Source: Gemmatimonadota bacterium
GTDB lineage: Bacteria > Gemmatimonadota > Gemmatimonadetes > Longimicrobiales > Gaopeijiaceae
DNA length: 19,346 nt
Assembly: GCA_007129525.1 (NCBI GenBank)
Contig: SKVI01000127.1
Location: 1 to 19,346 of the forward strand
Direction: 5' to 3'
Each line of letters starts with the position of its first letter. Position 1 is the stretch's first letter. Made by a program: the position numbers and the translations under genes. The notes under the pieces were generated by a model, which worked only from the letters and a program-made list of their open reading frames with translations, was not told where the DNA came from and ran no database searches. Below, in pieces: positions 7,850 to 14,637 of this stretch.

Positions 7850-8450
7850 AGTAGGCCTCCACCAGTTCATCCCATTGTCCCCGGGCCTCCAACAGAACCC
7901 GGGCGAATTCTCGTACGGCTCCGTCACCCCCGCTTTTCCGGGTGGTGAAGAGCACTTCCCTTCTCACTTCCGGCACCGCGTTTCCCACACCGGCGGGCAG
8001 GCCCACCCGACGCAGAACCGGCAGATCCGGGAGGTCGTCTCCCAGCATGGCGACCTGCGACCAGTCGAGCTCCAGCCGGGCGAGAAGATCCTTGAGGGCA
8101 GGAATCTTCATCCCGCCTTTCCTCTGAATACACTCCTCTACCCCGAGTTCTTCGGCCCGCAGTCGGGTGGCCTCCGACGGGCGGCCCGAGAGAAGGGCCA
8201 CCTCGATCCCTGCGTCTCGCATCAGGTGGACCCCCAGGCCGTCCTGGATATCGAAGCGTTTGAGCTCGACGGGGGTGCCGTCGCGGGTGGCGCCCAGGTA
8301 TACCCCGGCGTCGGTGAGCACGCCGTCCACGTCCAGCACCACCAGGCGGATGCGCCGGGCCAGCTCGGGCGGAATCCGATGGCCGCCCGACGCCCCGGCA
8401 GGGGCCTCGCCGGCCCGGCTCCCGCCTGGAACCCGTTCCCTTCCGGCCAT
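7827..8450 (-). CDS. kdsC: 3-deoxy-D-manno-octulosonate 8-phosphate phosphatase (HAD family, tetrameric KdsC type)
   Basis: Removes phosphate from KDO-8-phosphate to yield KDO. The 207-residue protein is a capless HAD phosphatase: nucleophile motif VVLDVDGVLTD with Asp40 and Asp42, motif II LLSGRPS (87-92), Lys motif around QRKGGMKI (109-116) and motif IV MLGDDLPDLPVL (135-146). KRFDIQDGLGVHLMRDAG (64-81) is typical of KdsC. The N-terminal 30 residues are a Gly/Ala-rich extension. The start at 8450 is preferred because GGGAGGGG lies about ten bases upstream; a GTG at 8459 in the same frame would form a GTGA overlap with the kdsA stop but sits against the ribosome site. It lies between kdsA, which makes its substrate, and kdsD, which makes the pathway precursor. 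Confidence 0.95.
   Translation of the reverse strand: MAGRERVPGGSRAGEAPAGASGGHRIPPELARRIRLVVLDVDGVLTDAGVYLGATRDGTPVELKRFDIQDGLGVHLMRDAGIEVALLSGRPSEATRLRAEELGVEECIQRKGGMKIPALKDLLARLELDWSQVAMLGDDLPDLPVLRRVGLPAGVGNAVPEVRREVLFTTRKSGGDGAVREFARVLLEARGQWDELVEAYCVARSED
7856..7860 (-). promoter_or_regulatory. Ribosome binding site of kdsD (GGAGG)
   Basis: GGAGG followed by CCTACT and then GTG, a six-base spacing. It lies inside the 3' end of kdsC and is the reason for choosing the GTG at 7849 over the upstream in-frame ATGs at 7927 and 7870. Confidence 0.75.
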
Positions 8451-8455
8451 GGAGC

Positions 8456-9247
8456 TCACCCCTCCCGGGCCTCTCGAAGGGCCATCACCTGCCCCAGGAG
8501 GGAATCCAGCGCCTCCAGGGGCAACATGTTTGAGCCGTCGGACGGCGCCGCAGCCGGCTCCGGGTGCGTCTCAAGAAAGAGGTGGTCGCAGCCCGCCGCC
8601 ACGGCACCCCGGACCAGGGCCGGAATGTGCTCCGGATCCCCTCCGCTGGATCCATCGGCCCGTCCCGGGCGCTGCACCGAGTGGGTCCCGTCGAAGACCG
8701 CGTCCACGCTGCAGGCCGTGCGGATCCGGCTGAAGGACCGCATGTCCACCACCAGGTTCCCGTATCCGAAGAAGGTCCCCCGCTCCGTGACGGTGACCCG
8801 GTGGGCCCCACCTTCCCGGGCCTTCTCCACCACCGCCGCCATCTCCTCGGGGGCCATCCACTGTCCCTTCTTGATGTTCACCGCGCCACCGGCCCCACCG
8901 GCCGCCACCACCAGGTCGGTCTGCCGACAGAGGAAGGCGGGAACCTGCAGCACGTCCGCCACCTCTGCGGCCAGCCGGGCCTGCGGCGGCTCGTGGATGT
9001 CCGTGAGGACGGGAAGACCGGTGGCCTCCTTGACCCGGGCCAGCCTCCCAAGCCCCTCCTCGAGCCCTGGTCCCCGGGGCGAGTCGATGCGAGAGCGGTT
9101 CGCCTTGTCGAAGGAGGCCTTGTAGACCACGGGGATCTCCCACCGCCGCGAGAGGTCGGCCAGGAACTCCCCGATCCTCAGGTTCAGGTCGTCGTCTTCC
9201 AGGACGCATGGGCCGGCAATGAGAGTAAAGTCGTCGAAGAGCGCCAT
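8456..9247 (-). CDS. kdsA: 3-deoxy-8-phosphooctulonate synthase (KDO-8-P synthase), metal-dependent class
   Basis: Condenses phosphoenolpyruvate with arabinose-5-phosphate to form KDO-8-phosphate. The 263-residue TIM-barrel enzyme shows KASFDKANRS (43-52), RGPGLEEG (58-65), TDIHEPPQA (82-90), CRQTDLV (107-113), NIKKGQW (124-130) and GYGNLVVDMRS (161-171). Residues expected to bind metal in the Aquifex-type enzyme are all present: Cys14 in IAGPC, His189, Glu226 and Asp237. E. coli-type metal-free enzymes have Asn at the Cys position, so this copy belongs to the metal-dependent class. The frame is open far upstream into pyrG, but the ATG at 9247, five bases past the pyrG stop, has a GGGGAAGG ribosome site and starts the barrel properly. 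Confidence 0.97.
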   Translation of the reverse strand: MALFDDFTLIAGPCVLEDDDLNLRIGEFLADLSRRWEIPVVYKASFDKANRSRIDSPRGPGLEEGLGRLARVKEATGLPVLTDIHEPPQARLAAEVADVLQVPAFLCRQTDLVVAAGGAGGAVNIKKGQWMAPEEMAAVVEKAREGGAHRVTVTERGTFFGYGNLVVDMRSFSRIRTACSVDAVFDGTHSVQRPGRADGSSGGDPEHIPALVRGAVAAGCDHLFLETHPEPAAAPSDGSNMLPLEALDSLLGQVMALREAREG

Positions 9248-9252
9248 GGCAG

Positions 9253-10920
9253 TCAGCCTTCCCCGGCCATTCGGGCCGCCGGCTCGCCCGGCTCCTCCGC
9301 ACCCAGCCCGGCGGCCGCCGCGGCGGCGCCGATGAAGGACGCGAAGAGGGGGTGGGGCCGGTTGGGCCGGCTCTTGAGCTCCGGATGGAACTGGCAGCCG
9401 ATGAACCACGGGTGGTGCGGGAGCTCGACCATTTCCACCAGCTTTCCGTCGGGCGAGATTCCGCTGACGCGAAGCCCCTCCGCCTCAAGCTGGTCCCTGT
9501 AGTGGTTGTTCACCTCGTAGCGGTGCCGATGGCGTTCCGAGATGGTGTCGGTCCCGTAGATCTCGCGGACCCGCGACCCCTCGACGAGCCGGGCCGGGTA
9601 GGCGCCCAGTCGCATGGTCCCCCCCTTGTGGGTCACGTTGCGCTGCGAGTCCATGAGGCAGATGACGGGGTCCGGCGATTCGGAGGCGAACTCCAGGGAG
9701 TGGGACTCATCGAGCCCGCAAACGTTCCGGGCGAACTCCACCACGGCGCACTGAAGTCCCAGGCAGATGCCGAAGAAGGGTTGGTCGTTCTCGCGGGCGT
9801 AGCGGATGGCGTTCAGCATGCCCTCCACTCCCCGGGGACCGAATCCACCGGGAATCAGGAGCCCGTGGTAGCCGGAGAAGCGGGGCTCCGACTCGAGGCC
9901 TTCGAACTCCTCCGAGGAAAGCCAGTCCACCTCGACCCCCACGTCGTGGGCGATCCCTCCGTGGATCAGTGCCTCCTGGATGGACTTGTACGAGTCCACC
10001 AGCTCGGTGTACTTGCCCACCACGGCGATCCGTACCCTGCCCCGGGAGGGCCGGACGATTCGCTCCGTCATCCGGGTCCATTCCTCCAGGTCCGGAGCCG
10101 GCGCCTCCAGACCCAGGAGCTCCAGGACGTAGTCGTCGAGCCCCTGACGTCTCAGCTCCAATGGTACCTGGTAGATGGACTCGGCATCTCGAGCCTCCAC
10201 CACTCCCCGGTAATCCACGTTGGTGAAGAGGGAAATCTTCTTCCGGATTTCCTCGTCCAATGGGTGCTCCGATCGGCAGATCAGGACCTGAGGCTGGATT
10301 CCGATCTGCATGAGCTCCCGCACGGAGTGCTGGGTGGGCTTGGTCTTCAGCTCACCAGCTGCGGCAATGTAGGGCACCAGGGTGAGGTGAATGTAGATGG
10401 CCTTGCTGGCCCCGACCTCCTGCCGGAACTGTCGGATCGCCTCGAGAAAGGGGAGGCTCTCGATGTCACCCACGGTGCCGCCGATCTCGGTGATCACCAC
10501 GTCGTGGTCGTCGGCCAGCTTCCGGATGTTGGACTTGATCTGGTCGGTGATGTGCGGAATGACCTGGACCGTGGAGCCCAGGTAGTCGCCGCGCCGCTCC
10601 TTGTTGATCACCGCCTGGTATATGCGACCGGTGGTGATGTTGTTGTCCTGGGAAAGCGACTCGTCGATGAAGCGCTCGTAGTGCCCCAGGTCCAGGTCGG
10701 TCTCGGCTCCATCATCGGTGACGAACACCTCTCCGTGCTGAAAGGGAGAGAGCGTCCCCGGGTCTACGTTGATGTACGGATCGAACTTCTGGATCGTGAC
10801 CCGCAGCCCCCGTTCCTTCAGGAGTCGGCCCAGCGACGCGGCGGCGATTCCCTTCCCCAGAGAAGAGACCACGCCGCCGGTGATGAAGATGTATCTGGTG
10901 TCCCGTTTCGAGTCGGTCAT
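9253..10920 (-). CDS. pyrG: CTP synthase (glutamine-hydrolysing)
   Basis: Makes CTP from UTP, ATP and glutamine; 555 residues, a normal length. The N-terminal synthetase domain (1-270) has YIFITGGVVSSLGKGIAAAS (10-29) with its P-loop-like SSLGKG and EIGGTVGDIES (145-155). The C-terminal class I glutamine amidotransferase domain (about 296-535) has the oxyanion loop LLIPGGFGPRG (354-364), nucleophile Cys386 in FGICLGLQ, and His512/Glu514 in QFHPE. The tail after about 530 is Ala/Gly/Glu-rich. The frame continues upstream through kdsB, but the ATG at 10920 begins the conserved domain and overlaps the kdsB stop (ATGA). Its place between kdsB and kdsA makes sense because KdsB consumes CTP to activate KDO. 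Confidence 0.98.
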   Translation of the reverse strand: MTDSKRDTRYIFITGGVVSSLGKGIAAASLGRLLKERGLRVTIQKFDPYINVDPGTLSPFQHGEVFVTDDGAETDLDLGHYERFIDESLSQDNNITTGRIYQAVINKERRGDYLGSTVQVIPHITDQIKSNIRKLADDHDVVITEIGGTVGDIESLPFLEAIRQFRQEVGASKAIYIHLTLVPYIAAAGELKTKPTQHSVRELMQIGIQPQVLICRSEHPLDEEIRKKISLFTNVDYRGVVEARDAESIYQVPLELRRQGLDDYVLELLGLEAPAPDLEEWTRMTERIVRPSRGRVRIAVVGKYTELVDSYKSIQEALIHGGIAHDVGVEVDWLSSEEFEGLESEPRFSGYHGLLIPGGFGPRGVEGMLNAIRYARENDQPFFGICLGLQCAVVEFARNVCGLDESHSLEFASESPDPVICLMDSQRNVTHKGGTMRLGAYPARLVEGSRVREIYGTDTISERHRHRYEVNNHYRDQLEAEGLRVSGISPDGKLVEMVELPHHPWFIGCQFHPELKSRPNRPHPLFASFIGAAAAAAGLGAEEPGEPAARMAGEG

Positions 10921-11705
10921 GTGCGGTGACTGAGGGTGGATGTGTTCGTCTGCCGAGAAAGAACCTGTTCCATTCTGATGACATCCGCCGCCGTGTCCAC
11001 CCCTGGACCCGCATTCTCCACCACGGCGACGCCCATGGAGATGCCGTCTTCCAGCGCCCGCAACTGCTCCAGCCGCTCGAGTTCCTCCAGGGGCGAGGGG
11101 GCCAGGGCGACCCAACGTGCCAGCGCCTGCCGACGGTAGACATAGATGCCGAGGTGGCGCAGGAACGGGGGAGCGGACAGCTCTTCCGCGGTGGGCTTCC
11201 CCTCCCGTTTGTACGGGATGCCCGCTCGAGAGAAGTAGAGTGCCCGGCCTCCCTTCCCCATGGCCACCTTCACCACAGAAGGGTCTCGTCGTGATTCGGC
11301 ATCTCCCACGGGGGTGGCACAGGTGCCCACGTCCCAGCCGCCGTCGCGGACCAGGGTCAGGGCACGGGCCAGGTGGGCCTCCTGAACCAGGGGCTCGTCC
11401 CCCTGGACATTGGCCACGATGTCGTAGCTCCGGTACTCTTCGCGCTCCACCACCTCGGCCACCCGATCGGTTCCGGAGGGATGTCGGGGGTCGGTGAGAA
11501 CGCAGGGGGCCCCCATTTCGGTGCAGAGCTGTCGCACCTCCTCCGACTCGGTGGCCACTACCACCCGGTGGAAGATCTCCATGGGCCCTACCCGCTCCCA
11601 CACCCACTGAAGGAGTGGCTGGCCCAGAATTGGATGGAGCGGCTTCCGCTCCAGGCGACTGGAGCCGAGACGTGCGGGGATGACCGCCAGCACCGAATCG
11701 TTCAT
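10917..11705 (-). CDS. kdsB: 3-deoxy-manno-octulosonate cytidylyltransferase (CMP-KDO synthetase)
   Basis: Activates KDO with CTP to CMP-KDO, the donor for lipid A-KDO assembly. The 262-residue protein has the nucleotide-binding ARLGSSRLERKPL (11-23; most relatives have Pro where Glu19 stands), VATESEEV (50-57), DRVAEV, VQGDEPL (100-106) with Mg-binding Asp103, FLRHLGIYVYRR (181-192) and the C-terminal GVDTAADV (235-242) with Asp237. Length is close to the usual 250. It is the first gene of the coupled kds-lpt-rpoN run and follows a 143-base gap containing a sigma-54 promoter match, so it probably opens a transcription unit. No strong ribosome site precedes the ATG at 11705. Identification is supported independently by the KDO genes that follow. 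Confidence 0.96.
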   Translation of the reverse strand: MNDSVLAVIPARLGSSRLERKPLHPILGQPLLQWVWERVGPMEIFHRVVVATESEEVRQLCTEMGAPCVLTDPRHPSGTDRVAEVVEREEYRSYDIVANVQGDEPLVQEAHLARALTLVRDGGWDVGTCATPVGDAESRRDPSVVKVAMGKGGRALYFSRAGIPYKREGKPTAEELSAPPFLRHLGIYVYRRQALARWVALAPSPLEELERLEQLRALEDGISMGVAVVENAGPGVDTAADVIRMEQVLSRQTNTSTLSHRT

Positions 11706-11740
11706 CGGGCTGGGGTCCAGATCGGGGCCGGGGAGTGCTT

Positions 11741-11756
11741 TGCAAGTTTCACGCCA
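11741..11756 (-). promoter_or_regulatory. Candidate sigma-54 (-24/-12) promoter upstream of kdsB-rpoN operon
   Basis: On the minus strand the bases read TGGCGTGAAACTTGCA. Against the RpoN consensus TGGCACG-N4-TTGCW this matches five of seven at -24 and all five at -12, and the essential GG and GC are exactly ten bases apart. A start site would fall near 11730, about 25 bases before the kdsB ATG. It lies in the only intergenic gap at the head of an operon that encodes RpoN. An imperfect palindrome, GGTTCCGGACC at 11794-11804, is a possible but unproven activator site. The match is by eye. Confidence 0.5.
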
Positions 11757-11848
11757 CGGAAGTTATGGTCCCGCTGCCCCTGAAGCAAGGCATGGTTCCG
11801 GACCGCCGGGAGGCTGCACTCCGAACGCCGCCGGCCGCACCCGCCTGC

Positions 11849-12430
11849 TCAACCGTCCTGTCGGATGAAGTTCTTCAGGAGGGTGCGCCCACCGTCTGAG
11901 AAGAGGGATTCCGGGTGGAACTGAACGCCCCAGACGGGCCGCTCCCGGTGCCGGATGGCCTGAATTTCCTCCTGGCCATCCTCCTCCCGGGACCAGGCCA
12001 CCGGCTCCAGCGAGCCCGGGAGCGCGTCCGGATCGGTGACCAGCGAGTGGTAGCGGGCCACCTCCAGGGGGTTCGGCAGGCCCTGGAAGAGGCCCGTACC
12101 CTGGTGGCGGATCCGAGTCGTCTTGCCGTGCATGACGTTCCGGGCTCGGATGGTGCGACCGCCGAATGCCTCGCCGATGGCCTGGTGGCCCAGGCAGACG
12201 CCCAGGATGGCGGTATCCGCCGCCATGCGACGAATCAGTTCCACGCTGACCCCGGCCTCGGCCGGCGTACAGGGACCGGGCGAGACCACCAGGTGACGAG
12301 GCCTCATGGCCAGGAGTTCATCCACGCTCCTCTCGTCGTTTCGAACCACCACCGGGTCGGCGCCCAGCTCCCCCAGGAACTGCACCAGGTTCCACGTAAA
12401 GGAATCGTAGTTGTCCAGCACCAGTAGCAC
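11849..12430 (-). CDS. trpG: Glutamine amidotransferase subunit of anthranilate/aminodeoxychorismate synthase (TrpG/PabA)
   Basis: Supplies ammonia from glutamine to a chorismate-using partner, TrpE for tryptophan or PabB for folate. The 193-residue class I amidotransferase has the N-terminal LDNYDSFTWNLVQFLGELG (5-23), oxyanion loop SPGPCTPAEAG (50-60), nucleophile Cys79 in GVCLGHQAIGEAFGG, MHGKTT (100-105) and His172/Glu174 in GVQFHPES. The GTG start at 12430 has a GAGG ribosome site seven bases upstream. No trpE, pabB or pabC is nearby, so which pathway it serves cannot be decided; a single subunit often serves both. It follows nadE by 75 bases, and both proteins use glutamine-derived ammonia. 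It is separated from kdsB by the 143-base gap. Confidence 0.93.
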   Translation of the reverse strand: MLLVLDNYDSFTWNLVQFLGELGADPVVVRNDERSVDELLAMRPRHLVVSPGPCTPAEAGVSVELIRRMAADTAILGVCLGHQAIGEAFGGRTIRARNVMHGKTTRIRHQGTGLFQGLPNPLEVARYHSLVTDPDALPGSLEPVAWSREEDGQEEIQAIRHRERPVWGVQFHPESLFSDGGRTLLKNFIRQDG

Positions 12431-12472
12431 GGCTGATCCTCGGGTTGTGGGAAGAAGGCGGAAAGCGGGTGG

Positions 12473-12515
12473 GGACCGGCGCGCGGTGGTCCTGACGGCC
12501 CGGACTCAGTAGTCC
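12473..12515 (-). repeat. Two small inverted repeats between nadE and trpG
   Basis: On the minus strand, GGACT-ACTG-AGTCC (12502-12515) spans the nadE stop codon, and GGACC-N10-GGTCC (12473-12492) follows 9 bases later. Each has a five-base stem. No T-run follows either, so a strong intrinsic terminator is unlikely; they could be a weak attenuator or RNA processing site, or chance in GC-rich DNA. Confidence 0.3.
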
Positions 12516-14374
12516 ACCGGTCGCAGGTAGAATTCTCCGATGGCCGAGGAGGAGATCATGGCCACCGTAGGAAGGCGGCGCTTCCAGTGCGTCCCCTCCA
12601 GAAGCTGGTGGACCCGCTCCACGTCGGCACGGGGAAAGCCCGCCTGGATCAGCTCCTCCAGCTCCCTTCCCTCCAGCAGCCAGTGGAGGATCAGATCCGC
12701 CACCTCGTACCCTACACCCAGCTCGTCCTCGTCGTCCACGCCCTCCACGAGATCGGCACTCGGGGCCTTTTCGCGCACCTGTGCCGGGACGCCGAGATGC
12801 CGGGCCAGCGCCCACACCTGGGTCTTGAACAGGTCGCCCAGCGGATTCACGGGAGGGGCATCGTCGGCGTGCCAGGTATAATACCCCAGCAGGCGCTCAC
12901 TCTTGTTCCCGGTCCCCAGGGGGAGGGCCTCCAGGGCCGCGGACTGGTCCCAGAGGACCATGGCCCGGAAGCGGGCCGCCAGGTTGCCCCGGCGACGGTC
13001 CGAGATCCCCTTCTCATAGCCCTGGATATAGGCATCGACTCCATCGGTGATGGAGATGAGCCGGCCCTCGACCCCCACAGCATCCAGAACCAGCTCGCCA
13101 TGCTCCCGGCTCTCGGGGCTGGACGTGGCGTACGGGAGCAGGAGGGCGTGCACATTCTCCGGCCCCAGGGCCTTCACCGCCAGATACAGGGCCACCGCGG
13201 AGTCCACCCCGCCCGACACCCCCATCACCACTGATTCGAACCCTCGCCGCTCCCGGATTTCCTCCTCGAGGAAGCGTACCAGAGCCCTCTCCACCAACGG
13301 CAGGTCCAGCGCCAGCACGGAGGAGTCGGAAGGATCGATGTCCACCGACGCTTCGGGGCGCTCTGCCTCGACCGTTTCGGCAGGTCGGAGCTCGCCTCCA
13401 CCGCCTGTGGTCTCACCGCCCGAGGCGCTCTGGTGGCCAGCCGGCCGGCCGTGCCGGTCCTCCTCCCCTTCCATGGCATCCCGAGCCGCGGTCAGGAGGT
13501 GGGGGAAGGCCGTCCGGAGGTCGGCCAGCAGGGGTGACGCGGTCCGCGCCCGTCGTCGTTCTCCGGGCTCCAGGGTGACCTCCAGGCGATCTTCCCGGAA
13601 GAGCTCCGCCCGCCCCGTCACCCGACCGTCGGAGCCGTAGGCCACGCTTCCCCCCGCGAACAGTTTTCCGCCCTCGCTGCCCACCAGGTGGCAGACCAGT
13701 AGCGGGAACCCGTGCTCCTTGGCAATGCTGCGACCGGTGACGTCCCATCGTTGCAGGTTTCCGGGCAGCCCCCCCGCCGGCTCGTAGTCCCGGGAGGGAG
13801 TGGCCGCCAGGCAGACCAGGAACTCGGCCCTGTCCAGGGCAAGCACGGTGGGCACGATGGAATGCATCATCTCTTCGCAGATCATGAGCCCCACCCGGCC
13901 GAACCGGGTGTCAAAGGCCCGCACCACCGTCCCGGGGACGACGAAGCGTGCCTCCTGAAAGACCCCGTAGGTGGGAAGGAAGACCTTGCGGTGCCGATGC
14001 ACCACCCCCCACCGGTCGTCGTCCGGCGTCAGGTAGATCGCCGCATTGTGGGTCCCTTCCTCGCCGGTCTCATAGCTGCCCAGGATCAGGTCCGGGGCGC
14101 CAGGGGGCGGCTCGCCCAGCGCCGCCGCCACCTCACGGGCGGTACGGGCCACCTCCACCACACCGCCCTCCACGAAGTACCCGGACAGAGCCGTTTCCGG
14201 AAAGATCGCCAGGTTGGTCCCCCGGCTCGCCTCCTCGGAGACCACCTGGCGAATTCGGTCCAGGTTCCGCTCCACACGCCGCTTTTCCGGACGGAACTGG
14301 ATCAGGGCCGCGTGAAGGGTCCGTCGTTGGTGAGGAGTCATGTCTGGCGTCGGGGCTGGGTCCGGAGGTTCCAT
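12506..14374 (-). CDS. nadE: Glutamine-dependent NAD+ synthetase (nitrilase domain fused to NAD synthase)
   Basis: Last step of NAD+ synthesis: amidation of deamido-NAD+ using ammonia from glutamine. The 622-residue protein has an N-terminal carbon-nitrogen hydrolase domain (about 18-270) with catalytic Glu60 (IFPE), Lys130 (RHRK) and Cys166 (LMICEEM). A low-complexity Gly/Glu linker (about 300-345) follows, then the NAD synthase domain (about 360-620) with the ATP pyrophosphatase loop SGGVDS (387-392), GTGNKSE (487-493) and NPLGDLFKTQVW (510-521). This is the two-domain bacterial/eukaryotic form that makes its own ammonia. The ATG at 14374 is used; Met12 at 14341 is an alternative, and neither has a strong ribosome site. 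It is divergent from the S41 protease, with a promoter candidate at 14418-14445, and runs toward trpG. Confidence 0.96.
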   Translation of the reverse strand: MEPPDPAPTPDMTPHQRRTLHAALIQFRPEKRRVERNLDRIRQVVSEEASRGTNLAIFPETALSGYFVEGGVVEVARTAREVAAALGEPPPGAPDLILGSYETGEEGTHNAAIYLTPDDDRWGVVHRHRKVFLPTYGVFQEARFVVPGTVVRAFDTRFGRVGLMICEEMMHSIVPTVLALDRAEFLVCLAATPSRDYEPAGGLPGNLQRWDVTGRSIAKEHGFPLLVCHLVGSEGGKLFAGGSVAYGSDGRVTGRAELFREDRLEVTLEPGERRRARTASPLLADLRTAFPHLLTAARDAMEGEEDRHGRPAGHQSASGGETTGGGGELRPAETVEAERPEASVDIDPSDSSVLALDLPLVERALVRFLEEEIRERRGFESVVMGVSGGVDSAVALYLAVKALGPENVHALLLPYATSSPESREHGELVLDAVGVEGRLISITDGVDAYIQGYEKGISDRRRGNLAARFRAMVLWDQSAALEALPLGTGNKSERLLGYYTWHADDAPPVNPLGDLFKTQVWALARHLGVPAQVREKAPSADLVEGVDDEDELGVGYEVADLILHWLLEGRELEELIQAGFPRADVERVHQLLEGTHWKRRLPTVAMISSSAIGEFYLRPVDY

Positions 14375-14417
14375 CCGACAGGGGCCGGGGGGGCTGCGGG
14401 ACCGATCGTCTCAAGAT

Positions 14418-14445
14418 AAGATAGGAAAGTGCATCCGTCTGAGAA
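14418..14445 (-). promoter_or_regulatory. Candidate sigma-70-type promoter of nadE
   Basis: Minus strand: TTCTCA (-35, four of six), 16 bases, TATCTT (-10, four of six), in the only AT-rich patch (14411-14432) of the 263-base divergent region. A start site would lie near 14411, about 37 bases before the nadE ATG. The same patch reads TAAGAT on the plus strand but has no good -35 for the protease gene. Confidence 0.4.
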
Positions 14446-14565
14446 CCCTGCAGGCAGATCGTCCGGCCCCGCAGCTGGTCAACCCCCGACGATTCGTTGC
14501 GGGAACGGCTCCGGGCTGGTCGGGTTATGAGGAGGACAAGCATACAGCCCTTCGGGCCGACGCCC

Positions 14566-14597
14566 CGTCCGATCCCGTCGCCCGTCCGACTCCGTCG
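14566..14597 (+). repeat. 17-base imperfect tandem direct repeat upstream of the S41 protease
   Basis: CGTCCGA-TC-CCGTCG at 14566-14580 recurs as CGTCCGA-CT-CCGTCG at 14583-14597, a 17-base period with 13 of 15 bases identical. It lies 41 bases before the chosen start of the protease. It might be an operator or simply reflect an Arg/Pro-rich upstream reading frame in GC-rich DNA. A small GCCC-TTC-GGGC hairpin sits just upstream at 14547-14557. Confidence 0.3.
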
Positions 14598-14637
14598 ACC
14601 TCCAATCCGCCGCGTGCCAGCGCCTGTGAGAAAGCGA

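Noticed and set aside
10921..11745. Apparent 275-residue N-terminal extension of CTP synthase
   Set aside because: It is the kdsB gene read in another frame, Gly/Arg/Pro-rich and without a domain; PyrG starts at the conserved MTDSKRDTRYIFITGG.
11760..11788. Sigma-70-like promoter TTGCTT-N17-TAACTT upstream of kdsB on the minus strand
   Set aside because: Only three of six matches in each element, so not listed as a feature, although a housekeeping promoter for these essential genes is expected somewhere in this gap.
11705..11849. Intrinsic terminator between trpG and kdsB
   Set aside because: The 143-base gap contains no GC stem followed by a T-run, so termination there cannot be supported.
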